From contig DHYU01000073.1 of the NCBI GenBank assembly GCA_002415485.1, positions 261-11,327 on the forward strand: a DNA stretch of 11,067 nucleotides, read 5' to 3'. The translations under genes were made by a program, and so were the position numbers. Positions 1 through 6,681 of this stretch are shown here, piece after piece. The notes beneath the pieces are model-generated. The model was not told where the DNA came from, did not search any database, and worked only from the letters and a program-made list of their open reading frames with translations. The stretch comes from Proteobacteria bacterium UBA5122 (GTDB lineage: Bacteria > Pseudomonadota > Gammaproteobacteria > Tenderiales > Tenderiaceae). Every line of letters starts with the position of its first letter. Position 1 is the first letter of the stretch.

Positions 1-647
1 ATGTCGAAAGTGCCACCGCCCAGATCGAACACTGCGTAGATTCCTTCGGAACCTTTGTCGAGACCGTAGGCCACCGCCGCGGCGGTGGGCTCGTTCAACA
101 AACGCAGCACATTCAGTCCCGCGAGTCGCGCCGCATCTTTGGTTGCCTGGCGCTGGGCGTCATCAAAATAGGCCGGCACTGTAATTACCGCGTCCGGGAT
201 CACCGCTCCCAGCGTGTTCTCAGCGCGCGCCTTGAGGACTTTGAGAATCTCCGCCGACACTTCCACCGGGCTAACATCACCGGCAACTGTGCGAATGCGC
301 GGCACCGGCGAGTCGCCCGCAACGAACTCGTAGGGCAACTGTGTGCCGAGCTGCTTTACATCGGCCACGCCGCGGCCCATAAGTCGCTTCACCGATGCAA
401 TCGTGTTGAACGGGTCATCATGGGCGTCGCGAAGTGCCTCATGGCCAACCAATGGCGGTGCCGTCGTCTGGTAGCGCACGACCGACGGCAGCATATGGCG
501 GCCTTGTGTGTCCGGCAGCGTCTCCGCCACGCCACTGCGGACCACGGCCACCAGCGAATTCGTCGTACCGAGATCGATGCCCATGGCATACCGATGCTCA
601 TGGGGCGCGGTGGATTGTCCCGGCTCACTTATTTGTAAGAGTGCCAT
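1..647 (-). CDS. hscA: HscA, Hsp70-type chaperone for Fe-S cluster transfer (partial, N-terminal 215 codons)
   Basis: HscA is the cytosolic Hsp70-family ATPase that, with co-chaperone HscB, binds the LPPVK motif of IscU and drives release of its [2Fe-2S] cluster to acceptor proteins. Only the first part of the nucleotide-binding domain is present; the gene runs off the left edge. Visible Hsp70 signatures are the phosphate-1 loop GIDLGTTNS (residues 23-31) and DLGGGTFD (208-215) at the cut. The start MALLQISEPG matches the E. coli HscA N-terminus as I recall it, which fixes the ATG at 647. HscA rather than DnaK is supported by this leader, by 'LMGRGVADV' in place of DnaK sequence, and by hscB directly upstream. 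The start has no recognisable Shine-Dalgarno sequence and lies 73 bp after the hscB stop, the longest gap within the isc genes apart from the iscR promoter region. fdx and iscX, usual followers, would lie beyond the edge. Confidence 0.96.
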   Translation of the reverse strand, partial: MALLQISEPGQSTAPHEHRYAMGIDLGTTNSLVAVVRSGVAETLPDTQGRHMLPSVVRYQTTAPPLVGHEALRDAHDDPFNTIASVKRLMGRGVADVKQLGTQLPYEFVAGDSPVPRIRTVAGDVSPVEVSAEILKVLKARAENTLGAVIPDAVITVPAYFDDAQRQATKDAARLAGLNVLRLLNEPTAAAVAYGLDKGSEGIYAVFDLGGGTFD

Positions 648-720
648 GATGAATACAATTGACGGATAGTTTGCGTCTGTTTCGGCATTACGCCCGACAC
701 ACCGACGCGACTGCTGACCC

Positions 721-1257
721 TCAGGTCAGCTCCTCTTCCTGGTCACGGATCTCCCGCAGGAGTTTCCCAAGAAACTGCAGTTCGCGCACCGCATTGCGCG
801 TGGCCGCGAGCGCACTCTGACCGCGGCTAAAGTAATCGCGCAGTTCCTCGAGCTTGGCGGCGTGACGACGCTCGATGTCGTTGGCGAGTTCGGCCAAACG
901 CCTGAGCGAGTCTTCCCGCGCACACGCCTCCTCGAGCGCTTCGCGCAGCTCCATCTGTTCTACCAGGAACTCCGGCTTCATCGAGGTGTCGGTCTCGTCA
1001 TTCATCGCCGCACCCGATAGCTCCAGGAGGTAGCGCGCACGCCGAACCGGGTCGCGCAATGTCTGATAGCCTTCGTTGACAAGCGTCGTGAGTTGCATCG
1101 ACAGGCGCCGCTCTTCCGCCGAGGCGCTGGCAAACTTGTCCGGATGAACGCGGCGCTGGAGCTCGCGATAGCGCGTCAGCAGGTCAGAGGGGTCGAGATC
1201 AAACTGGACAGGCAAACCAAACAGTTCGAAGAAATTCTTGCTCCAGTCGACCTGCAT
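721..1257 (-). CDS. hscB: HscB, J-domain co-chaperone of the Isc system
   Basis: HscB is a DnaJ-type co-chaperone that binds IscU and stimulates HscA ATPase activity during Fe-S cluster transfer. The product is 178 residues, close to the roughly 171-176 usual for the family. The N-terminal J domain carries the essential HPD triad at residues 38-40 in 'RRVHPDKFA'. The C-terminal half is the helical IscU-binding domain, marked by 'EFLVEQMELREALEE', which resembles the E. coli segment with the hydrophobic residues that contact IscU. The gene lies 35 bp downstream of iscA and is clearly co-transcribed with it. The ATG at 1257 gives an N-terminus (FFELFGLP at 9-16) that fits the family. No good ribosome binding site is seen in front of it. 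Confidence 0.97.
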   Translation of the reverse strand: MQVDWSKNFFELFGLPVQFDLDPSDLLTRYRELQRRVHPDKFASASAEERRLSMQLTTLVNEGYQTLRDPVRRARYLLELSGAAMNDETDTSMKPEFLVEQMELREALEEACAREDSLRRLAELANDIERRHAAKLEELRDYFSRGQSALAATRNAVRELQFLGKLLREIRDQEEELT

Positions 1258-1280
1258 GGAACGGGACCAAAAGACATCCG

Positions 1281-1292
1281 GCGCCGCGGCGC
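1281..1292. repeat. 12-bp perfect palindrome abutting the iscA stop codon
   Basis: GCGCCGCGGCGC equals its own reverse complement and fills the end of the iscA-hscB gap, touching the iscA stop codon at 1293. As RNA it could form only a very short GC hairpin with a tetraloop, and no T-tract follows, so it is not an intrinsic terminator. It might slow translation or RNA decay between the two cistrons, or it may be chance in GC-rich DNA. Confidence 0.5.
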
Positions 1293-1616
1293 TCAGACGT
1301 TGAAACTCTCACCGCAACCGCAGCTGTCCTTCACGTTGGGATTGTTGAACTTGAAGCCCTCGTTCAGTCCCTCGCGCGCAAAATCGAGTTCCGTGCCATC
1401 AAGATACACCAGGCTCTTGGGATCAACGATCACCTTGACGCCATGGGACTCGTAGACGAGATCCTGCGGCTCAACGTGATCTGCATACTCGATGACATAG
1501 GCCATCCCCGAGCAACCTGACGTGCGAACGCCCAGGCGTAATCCTGCGCCCTTGCCCCGCTTGGCGAGAAACCCACGTACACGCTCCGCCGCCGATTCGG
1601 TCAATGTAATTGTCAT
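1293..1616 (-). CDS. iscA: IscA, A-type Fe-S cluster carrier
   Basis: IscA is an A-type carrier that accepts Fe-S clusters, chiefly from IscU, and passes them to [4Fe-4S] apoproteins. It is 107 residues long, the same as E. coli IscA. The three ligand cysteines are at C35 ('TSGCSGM'), C99 and C101 ('DSCGCGESF'), matching the E. coli numbering. Placement between iscU and hscB separates it from the paralogues ErpA and SufA. The ATG at 1616 is preceded by AGAGG/AAGG ribosome-binding sequences. The gap to the iscU stop is only 20 bp, so the two are in one transcript. Confidence 0.98.
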   Translation of the reverse strand: MTITLTESAAERVRGFLAKRGKGAGLRLGVRTSGCSGMAYVIEYADHVEPQDLVYESHGVKVIVDPKSLVYLDGTELDFAREGLNEGFKFNNPNVKDSCGCGESFNV

Positions 1617-1636
1617 GCTGCCTTACCTCTGCGCAA

Positions 1637-2044
1637 TCAGGCCGCGTCGGCCTTGTCGTCGCCACCCGCCGTCTTCGACTGGTAGTCCGCTATCGCCGCC
1701 TTGATGGCATCTTCCGCCAACACGGAGCAATGGATCTTTACCGGCGGCAGAGCCAGCTCCTCGGCGATCTGCGTGTTCTTGATCTGCGCCGCCTCATTCA
1801 GCGTCTTGCCCTTGACCCACTCCGTCAGGAGCGAGCTAGACGCAATCGCCGAGCCGCAACCATAGGTCTTGAACTTCGCATCTTCGATGACGCCCTGGCC
1901 ATTCACCTTGATCTGCAACTTCATCACGTCCCCGCACGCGGGCGCCCCTACCATGCCCGTGCCGATGTTCGGATCACCCTTATCGAACGACCCGACATTG
2001 CGTGGATTCTCATAATGGTCGAGTACCTTGTCACTGTAGGCCAT
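1637..2044 (-). CDS. iscU: IscU, Fe-S cluster assembly scaffold
   Basis: IscU is the scaffold on which sulfur from IscS and iron are assembled into a [2Fe-2S] cluster before chaperone-driven transfer. All key residues are present at canonical positions: C37 and D39 ('APACGDV'), C63 ('YGCGSA'), and H105 and C106 ('KIHCSVLAED'). The HscA-binding motif LPPVK is at 99-103. The protein is 135 residues, slightly longer than the 128 of E. coli because of an acidic and alanine-rich tail ('GGDDKADAA'). A strong Shine-Dalgarno sequence (AGAGGAGAAG) precedes the ATG at 2044, the best in the operon. This suits a scaffold needed in high amount. The gap to iscS is about 49 bp. Confidence 0.99.
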   Translation of the reverse strand: MAYSDKVLDHYENPRNVGSFDKGDPNIGTGMVGAPACGDVMKLQIKVNGQGVIEDAKFKTYGCGSAIASSSLLTEWVKGKTLNEAAQIKNTQIAEELALPPVKIHCSVLAEDAIKAAIADYQSKTAGGDDKADAA

Positions 2045-2093
2045 GTTGCTTCTCCTCTGTAAATCAAACGTAAATTGATCGGTGTCCGGCCGC

Positions 2094-3308
2094 TCAGTGC
2101 GCCGCCCATTGTACCTTACTGAGGTCGACTCCCTCCTGGAACATCTCCCAAAGGGGAGAAAGCTCTCGTAGCTTGTTCACCTTTTCGCGCACCAGGCGCG
2201 CCGTGAAGTCGATTTCTTCTGTCGTGGTGAAGCGCCCAATTGTGAACCGGATCGAGCTGTGGGCCAGCTCGTCGTTTCGCCCCAAGGCACGCAGCACGTA
2301 CGACGGCTCGAGACTCGCCGACGTGCACGCCGATCCTGAAGAAACCGCAATGTCCTTGAGCGCCATAATCAGTGACTCGCCTTCAACAAAGTTGAAGCTG
2401 ATGTTGAGATTTCCCGGTACGCGGTGGTCGAGGTCGCCGTTCACATAGACCTCCGGCATCTCCTTCAACGCGCCGAACAAGCGGTCACGCAGCACTCGAA
2501 TACGTTCGCCCTCCGTCGCCATCTCCTCGCGCGCGATGCGATAAGCCTCGCCCATGCCAACACATTGGTGTGTGGCCAGCGTTCCGGACCGCATCCCCCG
2601 CTCATGACCGCCGCCGTGAATCTGCGCTTCAATGCGCACGCGCGGCTTGCGCCGAACATACAGCGCGCCGATACCCTTGGGTCCGTAGATCTTGTGGGCC
2701 GAAAGCGACAGCAGATCAATGTTCATGCCATTCACGTCGATCGGTACCTTGCCGGCGCTCTGAGCAGCATCCGAGTGGAACAGCACACCTTTCTCGCGAC
2801 AGAGCGTACCGATTGCCGCGACGTCCTGAATCACGCCAATCTCGTTATTCACATGCATGATCGACACCAGGATCGTGTCGGGCCGAATGGCTGCTGCCAG
2901 CTTGCCGAGGTCAACCAGGCCGTTCGACTCGGGATCGAGATACGTCACCTCGAAACCCTCGCGTTCCAACTGGCGACAGGGATCGAGCACCGCCTTGTGC
3001 TCCGTCTTGCACGTAATGAGGTGCTTGCCCTTCTTGCTGTAAAAGTGCGCCGCGCCCTTGATGGCAAGGTTGTTGGCCTCGGTCGCGCCCGAGGTCCAGA
3101 CGATTTCCTTTGGATCGGCGCCGATTAGTGCCGCGACGTCCGCGCGCGCCGCTTCCACGGCCTGTTCGGCACGCCAGCCGAAAGTGTGCGAGCGAGAGGC
3201 CGGGTTACCGAAGTCGCCATCCATGGTGAGGTAGCTGCACAGCTTGTCTGCCACACGCGGATCCACCGGCGTGGTTGCCGAATAGTCGAGATAAATTGGT
3301 CGCTTCAT
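2094..3308 (-). CDS. iscS: IscS, housekeeping cysteine desulfurase
   Basis: IscS is a PLP-dependent enzyme that converts L-cysteine to L-alanine and leaves a persulfide on its active cysteine. It is the sulfur donor to IscU, tRNA thiolation and other acceptors. Counting from the ATG at 3308 gives 404 residues, with H104, PLP lysine K206 ('SLSAHKIYGP') and catalytic C328 ('SGSACTSAS') as in E. coli IscS. The C-terminal tail 'SPLWEMFQEGVDLSKVQWA' is the conserved IscU-docking tail. The start is uncertain by a few codons: an in-frame GTG at 3317 and ATGs at 3311 and 3308 all exist. AGGA is spaced 7 nt from 3311, while family alignment (MKxPIYLDYSATTP) favours 3308. The upstream neighbour is a second, divergent desulfurase. 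Confidence 0.98.
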   Translation of the reverse strand: MKRPIYLDYSATTPVDPRVADKLCSYLTMDGDFGNPASRSHTFGWRAEQAVEAARADVAALIGADPKEIVWTSGATEANNLAIKGAAHFYSKKGKHLITCKTEHKAVLDPCRQLEREGFEVTYLDPESNGLVDLGKLAAAIRPDTILVSIMHVNNEIGVIQDVAAIGTLCREKGVLFHSDAAQSAGKVPIDVNGMNIDLLSLSAHKIYGPKGIGALYVRRKPRVRIEAQIHGGGHERGMRSGTLATHQCVGMGEAYRIAREEMATEGERIRVLRDRLFGALKEMPEVYVNGDLDHRVPGNLNISFNFVEGESLIMALKDIAVSSGSACTSASLEPSYVLRALGRNDELAHSSIRFTIGRFTTTEEIDFTARLVREKVNKLRELSPLWEMFQEGVDLSKVQWAAH

Positions 3309-3353
3309 CATTTCCACATCCTGATTCGAATCACGTCCTGCTCAAACTCTTTC

Positions 3354-4502
3354 TTAAACTGCACGGCGGCGGGACGGCGGCCGCAGCCGCTGAATCTCCA
3401 TCGCTAGTGCGGCAGCAAAATCATCCACGTCACGCTCGTTGTTGCCAGCGCCGAAACTCACCCGAATCGCGCCTATTGCAAGATCCGACTCCACCTGCAT
3501 GGCGCGCAGTACGTGACTTGGCTCGTGTCGCACGCTACCGCATGCTGAGCCACTGGCGCAGGCGAACCCCTTGCGATCCAGCCCGAGGATCAACGTCTCG
3601 CCATCGATGTCGCGTAAACCAAAGTAAACCGTATTAGGCAGACGATTCGCACCGGCACCAAAGATTGCTACTCCCCCGATGGCGCGAAGCGCCGATTCGA
3701 GCCGCGTGCGCAACTCCATGAAATGCGCAGTGCGTACCCCCATCTGGTCAATAGCCAAGGAAGCGGCGGCGCCAAAACCGACGATGCCGGCCACGTTCTC
3801 GGTACCCGATCGTCTGTCGCGTTCTTGCCCGCCGCCATGAAGCAGCGGCCGACACTCGATCGCCTTGTCCACCACCAGCGCACCGACGCCCTGCGGTCCA
3901 TTTATCTTGTGGGCAGACAGACTCATTAAATGGACGCCCGAGGATGGGAAATCCAGTGCGAGCTTGCCAGCCGCCTGTACCGCATCCGTGTGGAATACCA
4001 CGCCTTGGGAACGCGCCGCACTCGCGAGGGTCGGCACATCCTGAATCACTCCGGTCTCATTGTTGGCGTACATGAGCGACACCAGCCTGGGGCGCGCCGC
4101 GATCGTCTCACGAAACAACTCTGGGTGGACTCTTCCTTCGCGATCGACGGTAATCTCCTTCACTCGCCAGCCATGCACTGCTAAAGCACGCGCCGGCTCT
4201 ATGACCGAAGGATGCTCCGTGGCCCCAATTGCGAGAATACCGGGCTCGTCGGCTGCTGCCACACCCTTGATCGCAAGATTGTTGGACTCGGTGCCCCCAC
4301 TCGTGAAGATCACTTGTGATGCGTGAACCTTGACCAGTGCCGCCACCTGCTCGCGAGCCGCGTCAATCGCAGCACGTGTGCGACGCCCGAAGCGATGCGG
4401 ACTCGAGGGATTGCCGAACTGCTCGCGCAGGAAAGGCATCATCGTATCGAGCACCGTCGCATCAAGCGGCGTTGTAGCGTTGTGGTCGAGATAGACCGGC
4501 AT
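3354..4502 (-). CDS. Second NifS/IscS-type (class I) cysteine desulfurase inside the isc operon
   Basis: This is a 382-residue PLP-dependent cysteine desulfurase of the NifS/IscS class, distinct from the neighbouring IscS. The start MPVYLDHNATTPLD fits the family. Longer in-frame starts would overlap iscR and add an arginine-rich, non-conserved stretch. Catalytic features are H97 ('ATEHPSV'), PLP lysine K199 ('SLSAHKINGP') and the active loop 'ASGSACGSVRHEPSHVL' with C321. A second cysteine, C315, sits six residues earlier. It ends 'EIQRLRPPSRRRAV' and lacks the IscU-docking tail seen in IscS, so its sulfur acceptor may differ. The gene lies 28 bp after iscR and its stop is about 45 bp before the iscS start, so it should be under IscR control. 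Its ribosome-binding site is weak (GGAAA, distant), suggesting lower output than iscS. Similar extra desulfurases next to iscR occur in some other gammaproteobacteria as I recall, but its role is unknown to me. It could be called nifS-like or iscS2. Confidence 0.93.
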   Translation of the reverse strand: MPVYLDHNATTPLDATVLDTMMPFLREQFGNPSSPHRFGRRTRAAIDAAREQVAALVKVHASQVIFTSGGTESNNLAIKGVAAADEPGILAIGATEHPSVIEPARALAVHGWRVKEITVDREGRVHPELFRETIAARPRLVSLMYANNETGVIQDVPTLASAARSQGVVFHTDAVQAAGKLALDFPSSGVHLMSLSAHKINGPQGVGALVVDKAIECRPLLHGGGQERDRRSGTENVAGIVGFGAAASLAIDQMGVRTAHFMELRTRLESALRAIGGVAIFGAGANRLPNTVYFGLRDIDGETLILGLDRKGFACASGSACGSVRHEPSHVLRAMQVESDLAIGAIRVSFGAGNNERDVDDFAAALAMEIQRLRPPSRRRAV

Positions 4503-4530
4503 AGCCGTTACACGGATTTCCGCGCTGACC

Positions 4531-4986
4531 TCAAACCGCCGACGCCTGCACGCGTTGCTGTTGGCGCGAAGCCAGTTCCTGAACACGTGGACGATTCACC
4601 AGATCTGCAAGACTGATTCCAGCCAGGAAGTCGTGAATACGAGTGCTCAAGTCGTCCCACAGCTGATGGGTCAGACACTCTTCGGCGCCATGACAATTGC
4701 GCTCGCCGCCGCAACGACGGGCGTCTATGTTTTCGTTGATAGCGAGAACGATATCAGCGACCGAAATCTTGGCAGGATCCATGGCGAGGTTATAGCCACC
4801 GCCCGGTCCGCGGATGCTGTCTACCAACCCGTTGCGGCGCAGCTTGGCAAAGAGCTGCTCAAGGTAGGAAAGTGAGATTCCCTGTCGCCGGGCAATGTCG
4901 GCCAAGGTCACGGCACCCTTTTCATAGTGGAGCGCCAAATCAAGCATGGCCGTCACCGCGTAGCGGCCCTTGGTGGTGAGTTTCAT
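4531..4986 (-). CDS. iscR: IscR, Fe-S cluster-sensing Rrf2-family repressor
   Basis: IscR is an Rrf2-family winged-helix regulator. With a [2Fe-2S] cluster it represses the isc operon; in apo form it acts at other (type 2) sites. The product is 151 residues, slightly shorter than E. coli's 162 at the C-terminus. The N-terminal DNA-binding domain starts MKLTTKGRYAVTAMLDLA and contains 'RRNGLVDSIRGPGGGY'. The cluster ligands C92, C98, C104 and H107 are all present at the E. coli positions ('RRCGGERNCHGAEECLTHQLW'). The ATG at 4986 is chosen over an upstream in-frame extension because it matches the family and has AAGGA eight bases ahead of it. It heads the isc operon, and its own promoter region carries a type 1 IscR site, implying autoregulation. 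Confidence 0.98.
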   Translation of the reverse strand: MKLTTKGRYAVTAMLDLALHYEKGAVTLADIARRQGISLSYLEQLFAKLRRNGLVDSIRGPGGGYNLAMDPAKISVADIVLAINENIDARRCGGERNCHGAEECLTHQLWDDLSTRIHDFLAGISLADLVNRPRVQELASRQQQRVQASAV

Positions 4987-5020
4987 AGGCCTAATCCTTA
5001 CATGGGTTAAGACAAAACCA

Positions 5021-5049
5021 AGCTTTCCATACCTGATTAGAATTGTCAA
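5021..5049 (-). promoter_or_regulatory. Promoter for iscR and the isc operon
   Basis: On the minus strand a perfect -35 box TTGACA lies at 5049-5044. A 17-bp spacer leads to AAAGCT at 5026-5021, which is a poor -10 match (2 of 6). The -35 is convincing. The exact -10 is not, and a weak -10 would suit a promoter limited or assisted by a regulator. Transcription would begin near 5014, giving a leader of about 28 nt. The promoter is in the 87-bp gap between the cysE stop and the iscR start, so the isc genes can be expressed apart from cysE. Confidence 0.6.
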
Positions 5050-5053
5050 CAAT
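5029..5053 (-). promoter_or_regulatory. Type 1 IscR binding site overlapping the isc -35 box
   Basis: Read on the minus strand, this 25-bp stretch runs ATTGTTGAC, seven bases, then ATCAGGTAT. Against the E. coli type 1 consensus as I remember it (ATASYYGAC...GTCRRSTAT with a TRWWWYA centre) it agrees at 21 of 25 positions. It contains the TTGACA -35 box, so bound [2Fe-2S]-IscR would block RNA polymerase. This is the classic feedback logic of the isc operon. Confidence 0.75.
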
Positions 5054-5074
5054 TAATCCGGTTTTGTCGGGTAT
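5050..5074 (-). promoter_or_regulatory. Second, one-sided type 1 IscR half-site
   Basis: On the minus strand ATACCCGAC (5074-5066) is a perfect match to the left half of the type 1 IscR consensus. The right half is poor. It directly adjoins the stronger site at 5029-5053 and its first base is the last base of the cysE stop codon. E. coli also has tandem type 1 sites ahead of iscR, so cooperative or weaker secondary binding is plausible. Confidence 0.45.
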
Positions 5075-5847
5075 TAGTCCTCCTTTGGTGCTCCGCTACC
5101 ACCGGCCTTTTCCAGGTTTTCGACGTCGAGTTCGGGAATTTCAAGATCCACCCTGATCCCCGCCTTTTCTAGCGCCGATGCCAACGCCTTCATTTTGCCG
5201 TCCACACGATGCATATGGTCGAGCATGAGATCGATGGCGTGCGCCACCGGGTCGGGCATGTCGCGCGTTTGCCCGTATGCATCAAAGCCGAGCTTGCGCG
5301 CAAGGGCTTCGCGCTGACGCGTCTCGTCATCGCTGCGCGGCGTGACGACACGCCCCGGAATACCAACCACCGTCGCGCCTGAAGGAACGTCCTTCACTAC
5401 TACCGAATTCGAGCCAATACGCGCGCCGTCGCCAACCATGATAGGTCCAAGCACTTTCGCGCCGGCCCCGATCACGACGCTGTTGCCCAGCGTCGGATGA
5501 CGCTTTTCCTTGCGCCACGTGGTCCCGCCTAGCGTCACGCCATGGTAGAGCGTGCAATCATCGCCGATCTCGGCGGTCTCGCCGATGACTACGCCCATCC
5601 CGTGATCGATGAAGAAGCGCTTGCCAATGCTGGCGCCGGGATGAATCTCGATTCCGGTAAGCCACCGTCCGAACTGCGACAGGGCACGCGCCAGCCAGCG
5701 CAACTTCCATCGCCACAACCGATGGGAGACGCGATGCAGCGCCAGCGCCTGCACGCCCGGGTAGAGAATTAGCACCTCGAGCGCTGAGTGCGCAGCTGGA
5801 TCGCGTTGGAAGACGCTTCTTACATATTCACGCAGACCATGAAACAT
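5074..5847 (-). CDS. cysE: CysE, serine O-acetyltransferase
   Basis: CysE transfers acetyl from acetyl-CoA to L-serine, giving O-acetylserine, the committed step of cysteine synthesis in the cytosol. The product has 257 residues and belongs to the shorter SAT type. The N-terminal helical domain ('DPAAHSALEVLILYPGVQAL', residues 16-35) is followed by left-handed beta-helix hexapeptide repeats from about residue 66 to 170. These include 'GIEIHPGASIGKRFFIDHGMG' with the catalytic Asp-His pair at D81/H82, and 'GVTLGGTTW'. The C-terminal tail is charged and helical, and differs from the E. coli tail used for cysteine synthase binding and feedback. It sits 49 bp after trmJ and 87 bp before iscR, an arrangement absent from E. 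coli, where trmJ directly precedes iscR. It supplies the precursor of the cysteine that the two downstream desulfurases consume. The ribosome-binding site is weak. Confidence 0.97.
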   Translation of the reverse strand: MFHGLREYVRSVFQRDPAAHSALEVLILYPGVQALALHRVSHRLWRWKLRWLARALSQFGRWLTGIEIHPGASIGKRFFIDHGMGVVIGETAEIGDDCTLYHGVTLGGTTWRKEKRHPTLGNSVVIGAGAKVLGPIMVGDGARIGSNSVVVKDVPSGATVVGIPGRVVTPRSDDETRQREALARKLGFDAYGQTRDMPDPVAHAIDLMLDHMHRVDGKMKALASALEKAGIRVDLEIPELDVENLEKAGGSGAPKED

Positions 5848-5871
5848 CGGGTGATCTCGGGGTAAACGGCT

Positions 5872-5900
5872 ATTAACTTATTCCTGATTCACGGCGTCAA
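5872..5900 (-). promoter_or_regulatory. Candidate internal promoter for cysE
   Basis: On the minus strand TTGACG (5900-5895, 5 of 6 to the -35 consensus) overlaps the trmJ stop codon. After a 17-bp spacer comes GTTAAT (5877-5872, 4 of 6 to the -10). Transcription would start near 5865, about 18 nt before the cysE ATG. This would let cysE be expressed independently of trmJ. It is predicted by eye only. Confidence 0.35.
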
Positions 5901-6637
5901 GTTTTGTGGCGTTCCGGATGCTCCACCGCCGTGAGAATGCCGCGCAGGATATTCAACTCACTCTGAACGGGTTCGGCCCGATTGAAAAGCCGCGTTAAAC
6001 GCCGCATGAGCAGCCGCGGATTGGCCGGATCGAGAAACCCGATCCGAACCAGCACCCGTTCGAGATGTTCGTAGAAGCGGTCCAATTCTTCCGTCGTTGC
6101 CGGTGCGAGTTCCTGGGCGGCAGCACCGCGAGCAAGTGCGCCATCGCTGCGTTGGATCGCCTGAAGAATCTCATACGCAAGGATCTGAACTGCGCAGACT
6201 AGGTTGAGGGAAGGATAGGCTGGGCTCACCGGAATACTCACCACGGCGTGGCACCGGTCGAGCTCTTCGTTCGTGAGGCCTGTGCGCTCCTGCCCGAAAA
6301 GCAGGGCCACAGGCCCGGTAGATTGGGTCGCGACCAACCGCGCGGCGCACTCACCTGGTGTAAGGGTGGGCCAGCCGATTCGCCGCGCTCTGGAACTGGT
6401 ACCGATGGTGAGCACGCAGTCGCCCACGGCAGCCTCGAGCGTGTCGAACACGAGTGCTCCCGACAGCACGTTGCTCGCATCGGCGGCGCGGGCCTCAGCT
6501 TCGTCATCCGGAAACCGTTCCGGGGAGACCAGGCACAAACGGTCGAGACCCATATTCTTCATGGCGCGCGCTGTCCCGCCGATATTCCCAGGGTGAGTGG
6601 GCCGCACCAAGACGATCCGAATATTCGCTAGCGACAT
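5897..6637 (-). CDS. trmJ: TrmJ, tRNA (cytidine/uridine-2'-O-)-methyltransferase
   Basis: TrmJ uses S-adenosylmethionine to 2'-O-methylate the nucleotide at position 32 in the anticodon loop of certain tRNAs. It is a SPOUT-fold (SpoU class) enzyme acting as a dimer. The product is 246 residues, the same length as the E. coli protein as I recall. SPOUT motifs are visible: 'HPGNIGGTARAMKNMG' (15-30), 'ALLFGQERTGLTN' (111-123) and 'SIPVSPAYPSLNLVCAVQI' with SLNL at 143-146, which form the trefoil-knot cofactor site. The ATG at 6637 has a good Shine-Dalgarno sequence (GGGAGAGGG). It is divergent from suhB, the conserved arrangement upstream of iscR in gammaproteobacteria, but here cysE follows it before iscR. 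Confidence 0.97.
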   Translation of the reverse strand: MSLANIRIVLVRPTHPGNIGGTARAMKNMGLDRLCLVSPERFPDDEAEARAADASNVLSGALVFDTLEAAVGDCVLTIGTSSRARRIGWPTLTPGECAARLVATQSTGPVALLFGQERTGLTNEELDRCHAVVSIPVSPAYPSLNLVCAVQILAYEILQAIQRSDGALARGAAAQELAPATTEELDRFYEHLERVLVRIGFLDPANPRLLMRRLTRLFNRAEPVQSELNILRGILTAVEHPERHKT

Positions 6638-6681
6638 CGCCCTCTCCCGTCGTGCAGCGGCCTCCCATCCCCTTTCATGTG

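Noticed and set aside
2424..3128. 234-codon plus-strand open frame opposite iscS
   Set aside because: Antisense shadow of iscS, with no ribosome-binding site or recognisable domain.
4503..4586. N-terminal extension of the second cysteine desulfurase
   Set aside because: It would overlap iscR and encodes an arginine-rich, non-conserved stretch; the MPVYLDHNATTP start fits the family.
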